Source of the DNA: a virus
Strand: one strand, 5' to 3'
IMG/VR virus record: IMGVR_UViG_3300043772_001069
Location: 1 to 28,624 of that record
Length of the DNA: 28,624 bases
Part shown: positions 9,901 to 18,874 of the stretch, one piece after another
Position numbering within the stretch: the first letter of the stretch is position 1
Layout: each line of letters opens with the position of its first letter
The notes under the pieces: model-generated
The model's input: only the letters and a program-made list of their open reading frames with translations
What the model was told of the DNA's origin: nothing
The model's database searches: none
Position numbers and translations under genes: made by a program

Positions 9901-10809
9901 ATGGCAACTGGAGTATATGGTAATGTTAGAGGTGCGGATGTATCACCTGAAGATGTTGAAATAATTATGAATTATACACCATCTAGGGATGATACTGATA
10001 ATTTCATTCTTAAGAAATTGGATGCTACGTCTATATTACGACCATATTTTAATAATACTAATACTGGTGGTAATCCAAATGTTGAAATTTTGGGTGGTTT
10101 ATATAATTTAAAACTACCTGCGGATGAATTTAACAAATTGGGGATTTATACCTTAATGATTAGACCAGCACAAATTAGAACAAAAATTTTGGATTGTGGT
10201 GTATTGTCCGCTTTACCGAATGTTAAGGGGTTAGTTATTGATTTAACAAGTGTTCCTTCAGAATATAGAAATAAGTTTGTTAACCAAGGACTTGTTGGGT
10301 TTCGTATTGAATATCTTAATTCGGATGGTACAAAAATCCCTAACTTTTTTAGGATGATAACATCTTCATTTTTTTGTGAACCAGTTGTTCAGAATTTAAC
10401 TAATACTTCACAAAAAGCGATACGTTATAGATATACTCAAACAAATACAAATTTAATTTTTTGTACGGTATCACCATCTTCATCACCTACAAACAATCCG
10501 TTGTCAACACCATATATTGGACAACCGGACCAAAATATTATTATAACGAACACTTTTTTCAATCCAATAACATTGGATATTGAAATGGTGGAACATGATA
10601 TTTCAACTTTAGCGATTGCACTATATGGGAATCAAACTAAATCCATGGATGATGGTGTTTATACTATTTACGATAAAGATAATAATATTTACAAACAATA
10701 TAACCTATTTGAAATACGTGATCAGTTTAACAACTTATTATATGAAGTACGTCAAGATAGGGGTAATAACATTGATTTCAGTAAAAACTTCACAAATATT
10801 ACAGACTAA
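9901..10809 (+). CDS. Virion structural protein, unrecognised (302 aa)
   Basis: The ATG at 9901 follows a 40-base gap containing an AT palindrome and starts a new coupled cluster. The N-terminus (VYGNVRGADVSPEDVEIIMNY) leads into a mixed alpha/beta region with ILGGLYNLKLPADEFNKLG and IRPAQIRTKILDCGVL. The middle has a Ser/Pro/Thr linker near residues 195-210. The C-terminus (YTIYDKDNNIYKQYNLFEIRDQFN) looks like paired strands. No membrane segment or enzymatic motif. The stop overlaps the next ATG by one base (TAATG), so it is probably produced in step with the wedge candidate downstream. Its position between baseplate genes suggests a structural part; no family recognised. Confidence 0.75.
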   Translation: MATGVYGNVRGADVSPEDVEIIMNYTPSRDDTDNFILKKLDATSILRPYFNNTNTGGNPNVEILGGLYNLKLPADEFNKLGIYTLMIRPAQIRTKILDCGVLSALPNVKGLVIDLTSVPSEYRNKFVNQGLVGFRIEYLNSDGTKIPNFFRMITSSFFCEPVVQNLTNTSQKAIRYRYTQTNTNLIFCTVSPSSSPTNNPLSTPYIGQPDQNIIITNTFFNPITLDIEMVEHDISTLAIALYGNQTKSMDDGVYTIYDKDNNIYKQYNLFEIRDQFNNLLYEVRQDRGNNIDFSKNFTNITD

Positions 10810-13800
10810 TGGCTAAAAAATATACTTGTCCTCCACAAACTGCGTCGGGTAGCGGAACTTTTTCCGATAACCTGGTGGGTTTTCAATTGGTTCAAGGTGG
10901 GGGTTTAACACAAGGTAATTTTGAATTTACTAACTCTATTACTGAAAAAACTAATCGTGATTTTACTACGGGTGTATTTTCAAACCCCATTAATTTGGAG
11001 GGGTTAGGTATTGATGATACTAATCAAGCTAAAGCTATTTTTGAGAATAACTTCAAGGTATATCCTAATTTTGATTTAAGTCAGATCACCAATTTTACCA
11101 TGTATGGTTCAATGGTGAAAAGGATTTCTGCGTCAATTGAAAATATCATTAACAATTTCCCTGCGGCGATTGAATCGTTAACTTATGGTAATGATTTTGT
11201 TAGTGGTAATACGGCGGTTAATATTGAATATAACCAAATTGCTGACCAAACCAAATTTGATTTACCATTAAGTAGAATAAAAAACCCATTTGATATTGAT
11301 TTCAGTGTTAATGCTACACGCAATTTATCGTTAAGGGAAGTACAAGTATCACCATTAAGAAATCTAACGACAGGAACAACTAGTTATTCATTGTACATTG
11401 ATGATGATGGGTATTCATTGGTTCGTATTATACCATCGGAATATTTAACGCAAGGTTATTTAACTGTATATGTTGAAGGGAATCCTTTTAATAACCAAAA
11501 TGTTGTGTCGTCAAACTTTATCATTCGTCCAAACGATTTCCAGGTTAATAAGGTATATAGTGAAGTGTTTGACGAGGTTGAAAAGTTTTTATTAAATAGA
11601 AATATATCACCGATGTACACCGCGGTATTTACCGTACCGATGATGGCGGACAATGGTGATTATTATAATGAAAATAAGAAATTAACATGGCCATTATTGG
11701 GTTTATGGAATTTGGATATTATTTCACCGACTTTTAATAATTATTTAACGGAATTAAACGAAATAAGTCAAAATTTTGATGGTTATAAAACGGATTTAAT
11801 TTCTAGGTTTTTAACAACTGGTGCTTTTAACGAGTTTGATACCACTGGACAAAAAGTTCAAAAGGTATTACAACTTTATGGTAGAAATTTTGATCAGGTT
11901 AAGAAGTTCATTGATGCGTTGGCGTACATGAATTCAGTTAATTATAATGTTGGTAATGATATACCTTCACAATTATTGAAGAATTTAGCTCAAACATTGG
12001 GTTGGGATATTAAAATGAGTCCAATAACCAATGATGAATTATTAAGTTCGGTTTTCGGTCAGAAAAATGGGGAGAAATCACAATTTTTGGGTGAAAACAC
12101 AACAAAAACACCTGATGAGCTAAATCATCAATTTTATAGAAATATTGTATTAAATTCTGCGTATCTATTTAAGTCAAAAGGTACTAGGAAATCCGTTGAA
12201 ATATTGATGAAGTTAATTGGTGCTCCTGAAGCTCTAGTTGACTTCAATGAGTACGTATATTTGGCTGACAATAAAATTGATATGAACCAATTCAATGTTC
12301 AGTTCGCTAGTATTTCAGGGGGTACATATTTACAAGAATTGCCAGTATATGATCCAACATATACTTTTAATATTTTTGGTCAAACTTTTAGTGGTTATAC
12401 GACACAATCTATTTATTCAGATGTTAACATTAGTGTTGATGAATATCCAATAGATGAATATGGTTATCCTAAAATGCCAACACCAAGTGATGATTATTTT
12501 TTTGAAATGGGTAGTGGTTGGTTTGAGCAAACACCATCCCATCGTGCGAATGAACAGATTGATATTACCAATAGTGTTTTTACTGGACAAAATCCCTCCT
12601 ATCAAACAACTCTAAAACCATATGTTTATGGTGAAGATTATTTAAACAGATATAGAAGTTTACCTTATACGGATTTAGGTTTTAGATTAACCAAAATGGT
12701 TGATAATAACAAAAGTTGGGGTGTTGACGAGGTTAATTTACGTAAAAATATTGATGCTGGGTATAACGCAAAATATTTTGTTGAGGATGATAGATTAGTG
12801 TTAAATGTTAAAAATATTGATTTATTCTTAAATCCAGGACAAGGGATATTATACGATATCTGGCACATGTCTAGAGAATATAACTATCCAATACCAAATG
12901 AAGGGTTAAAAAATGATATACCACAAACTATTCGTTATGGTAGTGGTCCTTTTACTATTGAATATCCTAGTAGAGGGGGTATTGATTGGACTGAAATTAA
13001 TCCACAACCAAAAGTTAATACGTTTTTTGAATTCGCACAATCGTTTTGGAAAAACACCATTAATGTTCGTAATCGTCAATTTGTATCAGGTGGTAATACT
13101 GGTGGTTATCCTACTTTAAGTTCAATATTCTGGAGGTATTTAGAATCTGAAAATTTGGTCGGAATTCAAAATAATAACTTCAACTATCAAAATATGATGG
13201 AATATATTGATGGTATGGGTGATTATTGGGTTAGGTTAGTTGAACAAATGTTTCCGGCGTCAACATTATGGAACACGGGGGTTAGATACGAAAATACTTT
13301 ATTTCATAGACAAAAATTCGTCTGGAGAAGGCAAGAAGGTTGTCAGATTGTACCAGTTGCTTGCCCACCTTGTGAATTAACTGCTAGTATATATACATAT
13401 GATTGTCCAATACAAGCGGTTGAATGTTCGGTGTTCCCATGGGATAATATTCCTAGTGTGAATAGTTTTGGTGGTATGTTGGGGTATGTTTTAACTCAAT
13501 ACTTAATAAGTGAAGGTAGGTCAATGATTGAATTTAATTTAAACGCATTAACCACCAAATGGTATGTTGATATTCGTATTGATAATGTTAATGTTGTTTT
13601 AGATGAATTTTTTAATGGTGTCGGGTTTAGCAATCCTTCATTAAGTTCACCTAGTGAAAACGATTGGAAAATCGCGTTAATGAATTCTTTAGATTCTTTA
13701 GAAAATTATGGATATGATTATTATTTAACTGAAGATGATAAAGTTAATATATATAATACCATTTGTTCAATGGATGATAGTGGTATGGGTATAAGTATTA

Positions 13801-13835
13801 ATGTTGGAATAAATTTTGAAATTTTGTGTAGTTAA
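10809..13835 (+). CDS. Candidate baseplate wedge protein, gp7/gpI-like (1008 aa)
   Basis: Residues about 300-400 are helical (LYGRNFDQVKKFIDALAYMN, then a leucine-rich LAQTLGWDI segment). Near 450-475 comes FKSKGTRKSVEILMKLIGAPE. This order (helical bundle, then a KGT..S/AV..L...G segment) resembles P2 tail protein I, which corresponds to T4 gp7 in the contractile-tail baseplate wedge. The N-terminal 300 residues and the long C-terminal part are beta-rich additions. A Cys cluster lies near residues 843-870 (GCQIVPVACPPCE, then YDCPIQAVEC) and may bind metal or form crosslinks. It is coupled by TAATG to both neighbours. The wedge partner of gp7 is gp6, encoded at the window start; finding both supports the call, though four genes separate them, unlike T4. 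The gpI relation is by eye. Confidence 0.55.
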   Translation: MAKKYTCPPQTASGSGTFSDNLVGFQLVQGGGLTQGNFEFTNSITEKTNRDFTTGVFSNPINLEGLGIDDTNQAKAIFENNFKVYPNFDLSQITNFTMYGSMVKRISASIENIINNFPAAIESLTYGNDFVSGNTAVNIEYNQIADQTKFDLPLSRIKNPFDIDFSVNATRNLSLREVQVSPLRNLTTGTTSYSLYIDDDGYSLVRIIPSEYLTQGYLTVYVEGNPFNNQNVVSSNFIIRPNDFQVNKVYSEVFDEVEKFLLNRNISPMYTAVFTVPMMADNGDYYNENKKLTWPLLGLWNLDIISPTFNNYLTELNEISQNFDGYKTDLISRFLTTGAFNEFDTTGQKVQKVLQLYGRNFDQVKKFIDALAYMNSVNYNVGNDIPSQLLKNLAQTLGWDIKMSPITNDELLSSVFGQKNGEKSQFLGENTTKTPDELNHQFYRNIVLNSAYLFKSKGTRKSVEILMKLIGAPEALVDFNEYVYLADNKIDMNQFNVQFASISGGTYLQELPVYDPTYTFNIFGQTFSGYTTQSIYSDVNISVDEYPIDEYGYPKMPTPSDDYFFEMGSGWFEQTPSHRANEQIDITNSVFTGQNPSYQTTLKPYVYGEDYLNRYRSLPYTDLGFRLTKMVDNNKSWGVDEVNLRKNIDAGYNAKYFVEDDRLVLNVKNIDLFLNPGQGILYDIWHMSREYNYPIPNEGLKNDIPQTIRYGSGPFTIEYPSRGGIDWTEINPQPKVNTFFEFAQSFWKNTINVRNRQFVSGGNTGGYPTLSSIFWRYLESENLVGIQNNNFNYQNMMEYIDGMGDYWVRLVEQMFPASTLWNTGVRYENTLFHRQKFVWRRQEGCQIVPVACPPCELTASIYTYDCPIQAVECSVFPWDNIPSVNSFGGMLGYVLTQYLISEGRSMIEFNLNALTTKWYVDIRIDNVNVVLDEFFNGVGFSNPSLSSPSENDWKIALMNSLDSLENYGYDYYLTEDDKVNIYNTICSMDDSGMGISINVGINFEILCS

Positions 13836-15976
13836 TGGCTTGTGGTTTATCATATAATTTATATATAACTGGTGATTGTTCATCAAATAGTACTGGTGCG
13901 ATACAGGTTGATATTTTTGGTGATATTACACCACCGGATTATACTATTACCTGGATTTCACCATTTACCGATGTGATATTTTTAGGAGAATTTGTAACGG
14001 GATATACTAGGACTAATTTATCCGCTGGGACGTATTCTTTTTATATTCAAGATACCTGTACTCCAACTAACAATCAATTATTGGTTAATGCTTATATATC
14101 TAGTGGAACTTGTGTTAGTTTAACTAATCATGTTAATACTGTTTGTGGTCAAAATAATGGTTCGTTAACCGCGACAATGACTAATTCAAATGCTAATAAT
14201 ACATTCAGTTTATATGATAATGTAAATGGGTTTATAACATCTGTTAATACATCTTCGGATAATTATTCTTTTAATGGTTTATCTGCTTCAACATATTATG
14301 TAATGGTTGATGATGGTAGTGGTTGTAGTGCTAAGACAGAATCATGTATTATTAAATCATCAACAACTGTTGATTATGGTTTTTATATTGTTAACGATGC
14401 TGGTTGTGCTAGTGAGGGAATGGGGAAAATTTTTATTACTGGTTTAACTGGGAATCCACCATATACTTATGAATGGACTAATGGTGAAATAACTGACAAT
14501 ATAACTGGATTAACACCTGGTTCTTATTCGGTAACAGTGACGGACTCTACTAGTTGTGCGATAACGAAAACCGCGTTTATTTCAACTGTTCCAGATGTTG
14601 GTCTAGGTACTATATATTCATCACCACCTAGTTGTATGATGAATGACGGTAGTATAACTATTGTTATCACTGGTGGTACCGCACCATATTATTATTCTGG
14701 ATCAAATGGTAGTGTTGAAATATCTTTTTCAAAAACACACACTTTTGAAAACTTAGCGGCAGGACCATTTGGTATTTCCGTAACCGACGCGGCGTTATGT
14801 TCATTTAGTACAAACACAAATTTATTAACACCAAATGGGTTTTCAATAACCTCAATATCTAAAACAAACACAACGTGTTTTAACAATGGTGGTAGTATCA
14901 ATATTGTATTAAATGGTGGTAGTCTTAATTATACATATACATTAGAAAATGAATCTGGTGATGTTATAGTTCAAACAACGACTAGTCCAAACTGGAATTT
15001 TACAAACTTAGCTGCGGGTACTTATCAATTAACCATTGTCGGTGGTGAATGTGATATTACACAAGAAATTATTATTGATAACGAATATACTTTTGAACTT
15101 GATATAAACATCACCGGAACTACTTGTGGTGGTAATAATGGATATGTTGAGTTTGTTATTTCTGGAGGTACTGGACCATATGAATATGATTTTGAAGGAT
15201 TAAGTACATTTGTATCACCATTATCATCTATTACATATAATAATTTGAGTGGGGGGTTTTATAACTATAGTATTACTGACTTATCAAATAGCTGTAGAAT
15301 TCAAGGAGTTGTTAATCTAGAATCATCTGAAATGGTTGATTTCGTTTTAGTATCTAGTAATAGTAGTTGTGGTAATGGTAGTATTAGTGCTTATATCACA
15401 ACTGGTGAACCAACTTTTACATATGAATGGAGTCCAAATGTAAATGGACAAACTGGGTCAACGGTATCTAATTTAAGTGCTGGAACTTATACATTAAAAG
15501 TTATTGATGATAATGGGTGTTATAAACAAAAATCAATCACTTTAACAGGAACGAATTCCTTATCAACGTATCAAGTATTTAATGTTTGTGATAATACATT
15601 TGAGAATACTGGTATTTTGGGTAAACGTGGTGCTTTACAGATGTTAATTGAGGGGTATTATGATTTAATTAGTGAAGATACTGATTGTATATTAAATGAA
15701 TCTATTTTTGAAGCTAAAGTAGTGATAAGTGGTGTTTCGGCAACAACAATGTTTTACACTGGGACAACATTAACTGAATACCCTAGTGATGAATTGTGGG
15801 CTAACACAATTAAGGATTTAATTTTAACATACGAAGGTATTGATAGTGTTATTTTGGATTTACCTAATAATAAGATAACAATTAAAACAGATTGTGAATC
15901 TGAAATATCATATGATGATACTCAAGTTTTGGTTAATATGGTTATTCATTATGATATTTCTTGTGTTGAATGTTGA
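13835..15976 (+). CDS. SprB-repeat tail fibre/adhesin-like protein (713 aa)
   Basis: I count seven tandem modules of about 50-60 residues, each opening and closing with Cys: C15-C75, C104-C164, C191-C241, C267-C322, C348-C406, C431-C487 and C512-C562. Each follows the SprB repeat pattern: Cys, then N/D-G-S-I, then a GG..PY.Y.W core, an LSAG.Y turn and a final TD..GC. SprB repeats are known from the Flavobacterium gliding adhesin and other Bacteroidota secreted proteins. Residues 590-713 form a separate domain without Cys pairs until the final CVEC. No signal peptide is present, as expected for a virion protein assembled in the cytoplasm. It is coupled to the wedge candidate by TAATG. A role in fibre formation or host-surface binding is inferred from the modules and context. 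Confidence 0.82.
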   Translation: MACGLSYNLYITGDCSSNSTGAIQVDIFGDITPPDYTITWISPFTDVIFLGEFVTGYTRTNLSAGTYSFYIQDTCTPTNNQLLVNAYISSGTCVSLTNHVNTVCGQNNGSLTATMTNSNANNTFSLYDNVNGFITSVNTSSDNYSFNGLSASTYYVMVDDGSGCSAKTESCIIKSSTTVDYGFYIVNDAGCASEGMGKIFITGLTGNPPYTYEWTNGEITDNITGLTPGSYSVTVTDSTSCAITKTAFISTVPDVGLGTIYSSPPSCMMNDGSITIVITGGTAPYYYSGSNGSVEISFSKTHTFENLAAGPFGISVTDAALCSFSTNTNLLTPNGFSITSISKTNTTCFNNGGSINIVLNGGSLNYTYTLENESGDVIVQTTTSPNWNFTNLAAGTYQLTIVGGECDITQEIIIDNEYTFELDINITGTTCGGNNGYVEFVISGGTGPYEYDFEGLSTFVSPLSSITYNNLSGGFYNYSITDLSNSCRIQGVVNLESSEMVDFVLVSSNSSCGNGSISAYITTGEPTFTYEWSPNVNGQTGSTVSNLSAGTYTLKVIDDNGCYKQKSITLTGTNSLSTYQVFNVCDNTFENTGILGKRGALQMLIEGYYDLISEDTDCILNESIFEAKVVISGVSATTMFYTGTTLTEYPSDELWANTIKDLILTYEGIDSVILDLPNNKITIKTDCESEISYDDTQVLVNMVIHYDISCVEC

Positions 15977-15997
15977 TTTTTTTTAATATAATAAATT

Positions 15998-16399
15998 ATG
16001 TATTTTTTTGATATAGAAGATTATTGTATATCTGGGTTTATTGGGCAAAACTCAATAGATATTTCACTATATGGTAGTTGGGAAGACCCGGCTATAACTT
16101 ATCGTGCTACTAGGAATGCGTTTTTGAAAACTATTAATGTATGGTATTTATCAACAACTGCGGATAAAGACCCTTCAGTTTGTGAACGTTGTGATCAAAT
16201 AAAAGAAGATTTGTATTTTAATCTAACTGGGGATACTAGAATTTCTGAATTTTGGGATAACGCGGATAATAACAATATGGTTGATTTAACTCAACAACAA
16301 TTCAACGATTATCAAGACGCGATGTTTGAACAGATGTGTTTATTGAAGAATTTAATGAATTGTTTGGACGGAGATTTGTTTGAAGCTTCAACCCTTTAA
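15998..16399 (+). CDS. Small protein of the tail-fibre block, unrecognised (133 aa)
   Basis: The ATG at 15998 lies 21 bases after the SprB-type gene, behind a T-run and an AT-rich stretch. The protein is acidic and helical in its C-terminal half (DLTQQQFNDYQDAMFEQMC). It has four spaced Cys residues (62, 65, 114, 122) that could form a C-x2-C zinc site or two bridges, plus C10. It has no membrane segment. Its neighbours are a fibre protein and a glycosyltransferase, so a chaperone, connector or small virion part is possible, but nothing in the sequence decides this. Confidence 0.68.
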   Translation: MYFFDIEDYCISGFIGQNSIDISLYGSWEDPAITYRATRNAFLKTINVWYLSTTADKDPSVCERCDQIKEDLYFNLTGDTRISEFWDNADNNNMVDLTQQQFNDYQDAMFEQMCLLKNLMNCLDGDLFEASTL

Positions 16400-16407
16400 T
16401 ATTTCAA

Positions 16408-16440
16408 CATTCTTGATATATTTTTATTAAAAAAAGAATG
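16408..16440 (+). promoter_or_regulatory. Inverted repeat covering the glycosyltransferase start codon
   Basis: CATTCTT (16408-16414) pairs perfectly with AAGAATG (16434-16440), whose last three bases are the start codon. Inside it, TTTTTA-T-TAAAAA (16421-16433) is an AT palindrome that could extend the stem beyond a six-base bulge. In RNA this would hide the start codon. The inner palindrome also matches the AT elements before other late genes. Confidence 0.35.
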
Positions 16441-17418
16441 AATCAGGAATTATTATATGTGTCGGCACAACCAGACGTCGCTTATTTTCATTGGCAAGCG
16501 GAGGTTTATATTTACAACTTTATTGAGAAGGGAATTAATCCGAATAATATACATATAGTATTCTCAATTAATCCGAATAAAAAACCATCTGAAGGTTCGT
16601 TAAAATTAAAAGAATTGGGTGTTAATGTTCATCATTATGAAGATACTAGACCCAAAAAATATTACATACCCAGTATTAAACCTTATTTAATTTCAAAATG
16701 GTTGGAGGAAAATCCATCTTATGGTAAAGTATTTTTTTTACATGATGCGGATATTATATTTAGAGAACTCCCAGATTATACAACATTAATCAATGATGAT
16801 ATTTTATATGTGTCGGATACTATTGGGTATATTGGTTATGACTACATTATGGATTGTTGTAAAAGATATGAAATACATCACCCATCTTCAGAAAAAGGTC
16901 AATTATTACAGGAAATGGCGGATGTTGTTGGTATTGACGTTGAGTTAATTAAAGAAAACCAATTAAATTCGGGTGGTGGTCAATATGTTATAAAAGATAC
17001 GGATCATGTATTATGGAATAAGATATATGAAGATTGTGTTCCGTTATATAATCAAATGTTAGATTATCATAAACGATTCCCCATTTCACCAGGTGAAATA
17101 CAATTCTGGACAGCTGAAATGTGGTCGGTATTATGGAATTTATGGAAGGTTGGTAAACAAACGAAGATACATAATGATTTATCATTTTCTTGGGCGACAG
17201 ATACCACTTCAATATATGAAAAACACCCTATCCTACATATGGCGGGAATAACGGAGAACTTAAGGAATACTAAATTCTATAAGGGGGATTTCATAATGGT
17301 TAACCCATTAGATAAACTACGTGAAGATTTGTCTTATTTTAACTACGTGGAAAATCATAGCTCAACGAAAAAATATGTTGAAGTTATGGTTGATTTGGTT
17401 AAAAAAACGACTTTTTGA
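16438..17418 (+). CDS. GT-A-type glycosyltransferase (326 aa)
   Basis: The N-terminus (LLYVSAQPDVAYFHWQAEVY) and the core KVFFLHDADIIF carry a D-x-D signature (D103, D105) of GT-A glycosyltransferases, which bind a metal and a nucleotide sugar. NSGGGQYVIK (177-186) fits the usual acceptor-side N.G....I motif. ISPGEIQFWTAEMW (216-229) and a late His in ILHMAG (265-270) fit the catalytic/metal positions of this fold. It resembles, by eye, cytoplasmic sugar transferases of the hydroxyproline/serine-modifying type, but donor and acceptor cannot be read. It lies inside the fibre block, 23 bases before a protein with a ten-threonine linker, so O-glycosylation of virion proteins is one idea; modifying host glycans or DNA is another. 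Its start lies in an inverted repeat. Confidence 0.72.
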   Translation: MNQELLYVSAQPDVAYFHWQAEVYIYNFIEKGINPNNIHIVFSINPNKKPSEGSLKLKELGVNVHHYEDTRPKKYYIPSIKPYLISKWLEENPSYGKVFFLHDADIIFRELPDYTTLINDDILYVSDTIGYIGYDYIMDCCKRYEIHHPSSEKGQLLQEMADVVGIDVELIKENQLNSGGGQYVIKDTDHVLWNKIYEDCVPLYNQMLDYHKRFPISPGEIQFWTAEMWSVLWNLWKVGKQTKIHNDLSFSWATDTTSIYEKHPILHMAGITENLRNTKFYKGDFIMVNPLDKLREDLSYFNYVENHSSTKKYVEVMVDLVKKTTF

Positions 17419-17433
17419 TTATTTATTAAATAA
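17419..17433 (+). promoter_or_regulatory. AT palindrome before the 473-aa fibre gene
   Basis: TTATTTA-T-TAAATAA is an odd-centred perfect palindrome centred 16 bases before the ATG at 17442, beginning at the end of the glycosyltransferase stop codon. It belongs with the similar elements at 882, 9880, 16421 and 23234. Confidence 0.4.
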
Positions 17434-17441
17434 AAACAAGT

Positions 17442-18863
17442 ATGCCCAATATTAATGAATGCGGAGTAAAGACGGTATATCCGATGGATGTTCAATGTAG
17501 TGTGGTTAATCCTACAACAACAACGTCTTCGGATGGTTCGGCAACATTGATTATATCTGGAGGGACTCCACCTTATACGATATTATGGGAAAACGGGAAT
17601 ATTGGTACTAGTATAAATAATTTAGGTGGTGGTGAATATAGTGCGTCAATTAGGGATTATTATGGGGATTTCGTTATAAATACTACGTGTGTTTTAACAC
17701 AACCTCAACCGACAACCACTACTACGACAACAACTACTACACCACAACCAACATATACCTTGTGTATGACTATTACGCAAGTTAATGAATTAAATACGGT
17801 CATTACCCAAATACCATTCAATCCAAATGGTTTATATTTGGGTTATCAATCTTGGTTATCTGACGATACAACTTATTTATTATACTGGGATCAAACTATT
17901 ACATCGTGGAAATTATCTGGTTCAACGCTGAATGTAGTATCGCCAGATCCGTCATACCCACCACTTAATGGGTGGCAATTATTGGGTGGTAATGGTAGTG
18001 TTAGTATGGTACAGGGTGAATGTTTACCTTTACCTATAACAACCTTCACTTATACCTTAACAAATCCAACGTGTACTTGTGATGGTGGAATAGTTATTCA
18101 GGCAACAGGCGTTAATACACCATTCCAATATTCAATTAATGGTGGTTTAAATTATTATAATAATCCAGTGTTTACTAATTTGTGTGGTGGTGTTTATTCA
18201 TTGGTGGTTAAAGATAGTTTGGGTAATACATATACGGATTCGGCGACACTTAATGAGGTGATTCCAACGATAACATATATACTACAACCAACCCAAACTA
18301 ATTCAGGTGGGGGTAATAATATCTATTTAACTTATGGTATAACGGTTAATCCCCCATTACCATCAGGGGTTGTTATAATGTTTGATTTAACGTTAACTAA
18401 TAGTTTTAATAGAACACCTTATGCTGGTAGTGCGACTAATAATTTTGGTTATCAATTAACGAAATCATCAATTGTGATACCTGAAGATACTAGTTCGGTG
18501 GTTGATACTACGTTAACGAATACTTTAACAGTTTGTAGTGAATATATGATGTATAACACTACAACTAATAAAGTTTGGAATGATTTAACTATTGGGGGTG
18601 GTGAATCATATCAACTAACATCATCAAGTAATAGTACATTAAATTGTGGGTATAGTGAAACAATCATACCATCATATGAATTGGATGAATCTAGTGTTAA
18701 TGATGGTATACCACAACCATTAGGGTTTGATTTAGAAGAAAACAATCTTAATTGTTGTAGAAGTATACAAGAACTTACACCAACAATCACCAACATTCGT
18801 ATTGAAGGGTGTGAATGTTGTAACGTTGTTTTAGGGTGGGATTATACTTATAATAGGAGTTAA
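17442..18863 (+). CDS. Fibre/adhesin-like protein with SprB-type modules and poly-Thr linker (473 aa)
   Basis: Residues 19-83 form one SprB-like module (Cys19, GGTPPYTILWENG, LGGGEYSASIRD, Cys83). A linker of ten Thr (91-100) flanked by PQP follows. Residues about 108-194 hold a Trp/Tyr-rich domain with GLYLGYQSWLSDDTTYLLYW and SWKLSG. A second SprB-like module runs from Cys211 (TCTCDGGIVIQATG) to about 268. The C-terminal part (280-473) is beta-rich and ends with Cys pairs (NCCRS, GCECCNV). The module plan, Thr linker and position suggest a receptor-binding or decoration protein of the tail. The central Trp/Tyr domain resembles one in the minus-strand protein at 22169-23008. No signal peptide. 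Function inferred. Confidence 0.78.
   Translation: MPNINECGVKTVYPMDVQCSVVNPTTTTSSDGSATLIISGGTPPYTILWENGNIGTSINNLGGGEYSASIRDYYGDFVINTTCVLTQPQPTTTTTTTTTTPQPTYTLCMTITQVNELNTVITQIPFNPNGLYLGYQSWLSDDTTYLLYWDQTITSWKLSGSTLNVVSPDPSYPPLNGWQLLGGNGSVSMVQGECLPLPITTFTYTLTNPTCTCDGGIVIQATGVNTPFQYSINGGLNYYNNPVFTNLCGGVYSLVVKDSLGNTYTDSATLNEVIPTITYILQPTQTNSGGGNNIYLTYGITVNPPLPSGVVIMFDLTLTNSFNRTPYAGSATNNFGYQLTKSSIVIPEDTSSVVDTTLTNTLTVCSEYMMYNTTTNKVWNDLTIGGGESYQLTSSSNSTLNCGYSETIIPSYELDESSVNDGIPQPLGFDLEENNLNCCRSIQELTPTITNIRIEGCECCNVVLGWDYTYNRS
17710..17740 (+). repeat. Poly-Thr codon tract
   Basis: A run of ten Thr codons with mixed ACA/ACC/ACT/ACG use encodes the linker in the 473-aa protein. Synonymous codons are mixed, so the run has been kept at the protein level rather than being a fresh microsatellite expansion. 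Edges are approximate. Confidence 0.7.
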
Positions 18864-18874
18864 AAAATATTAAA

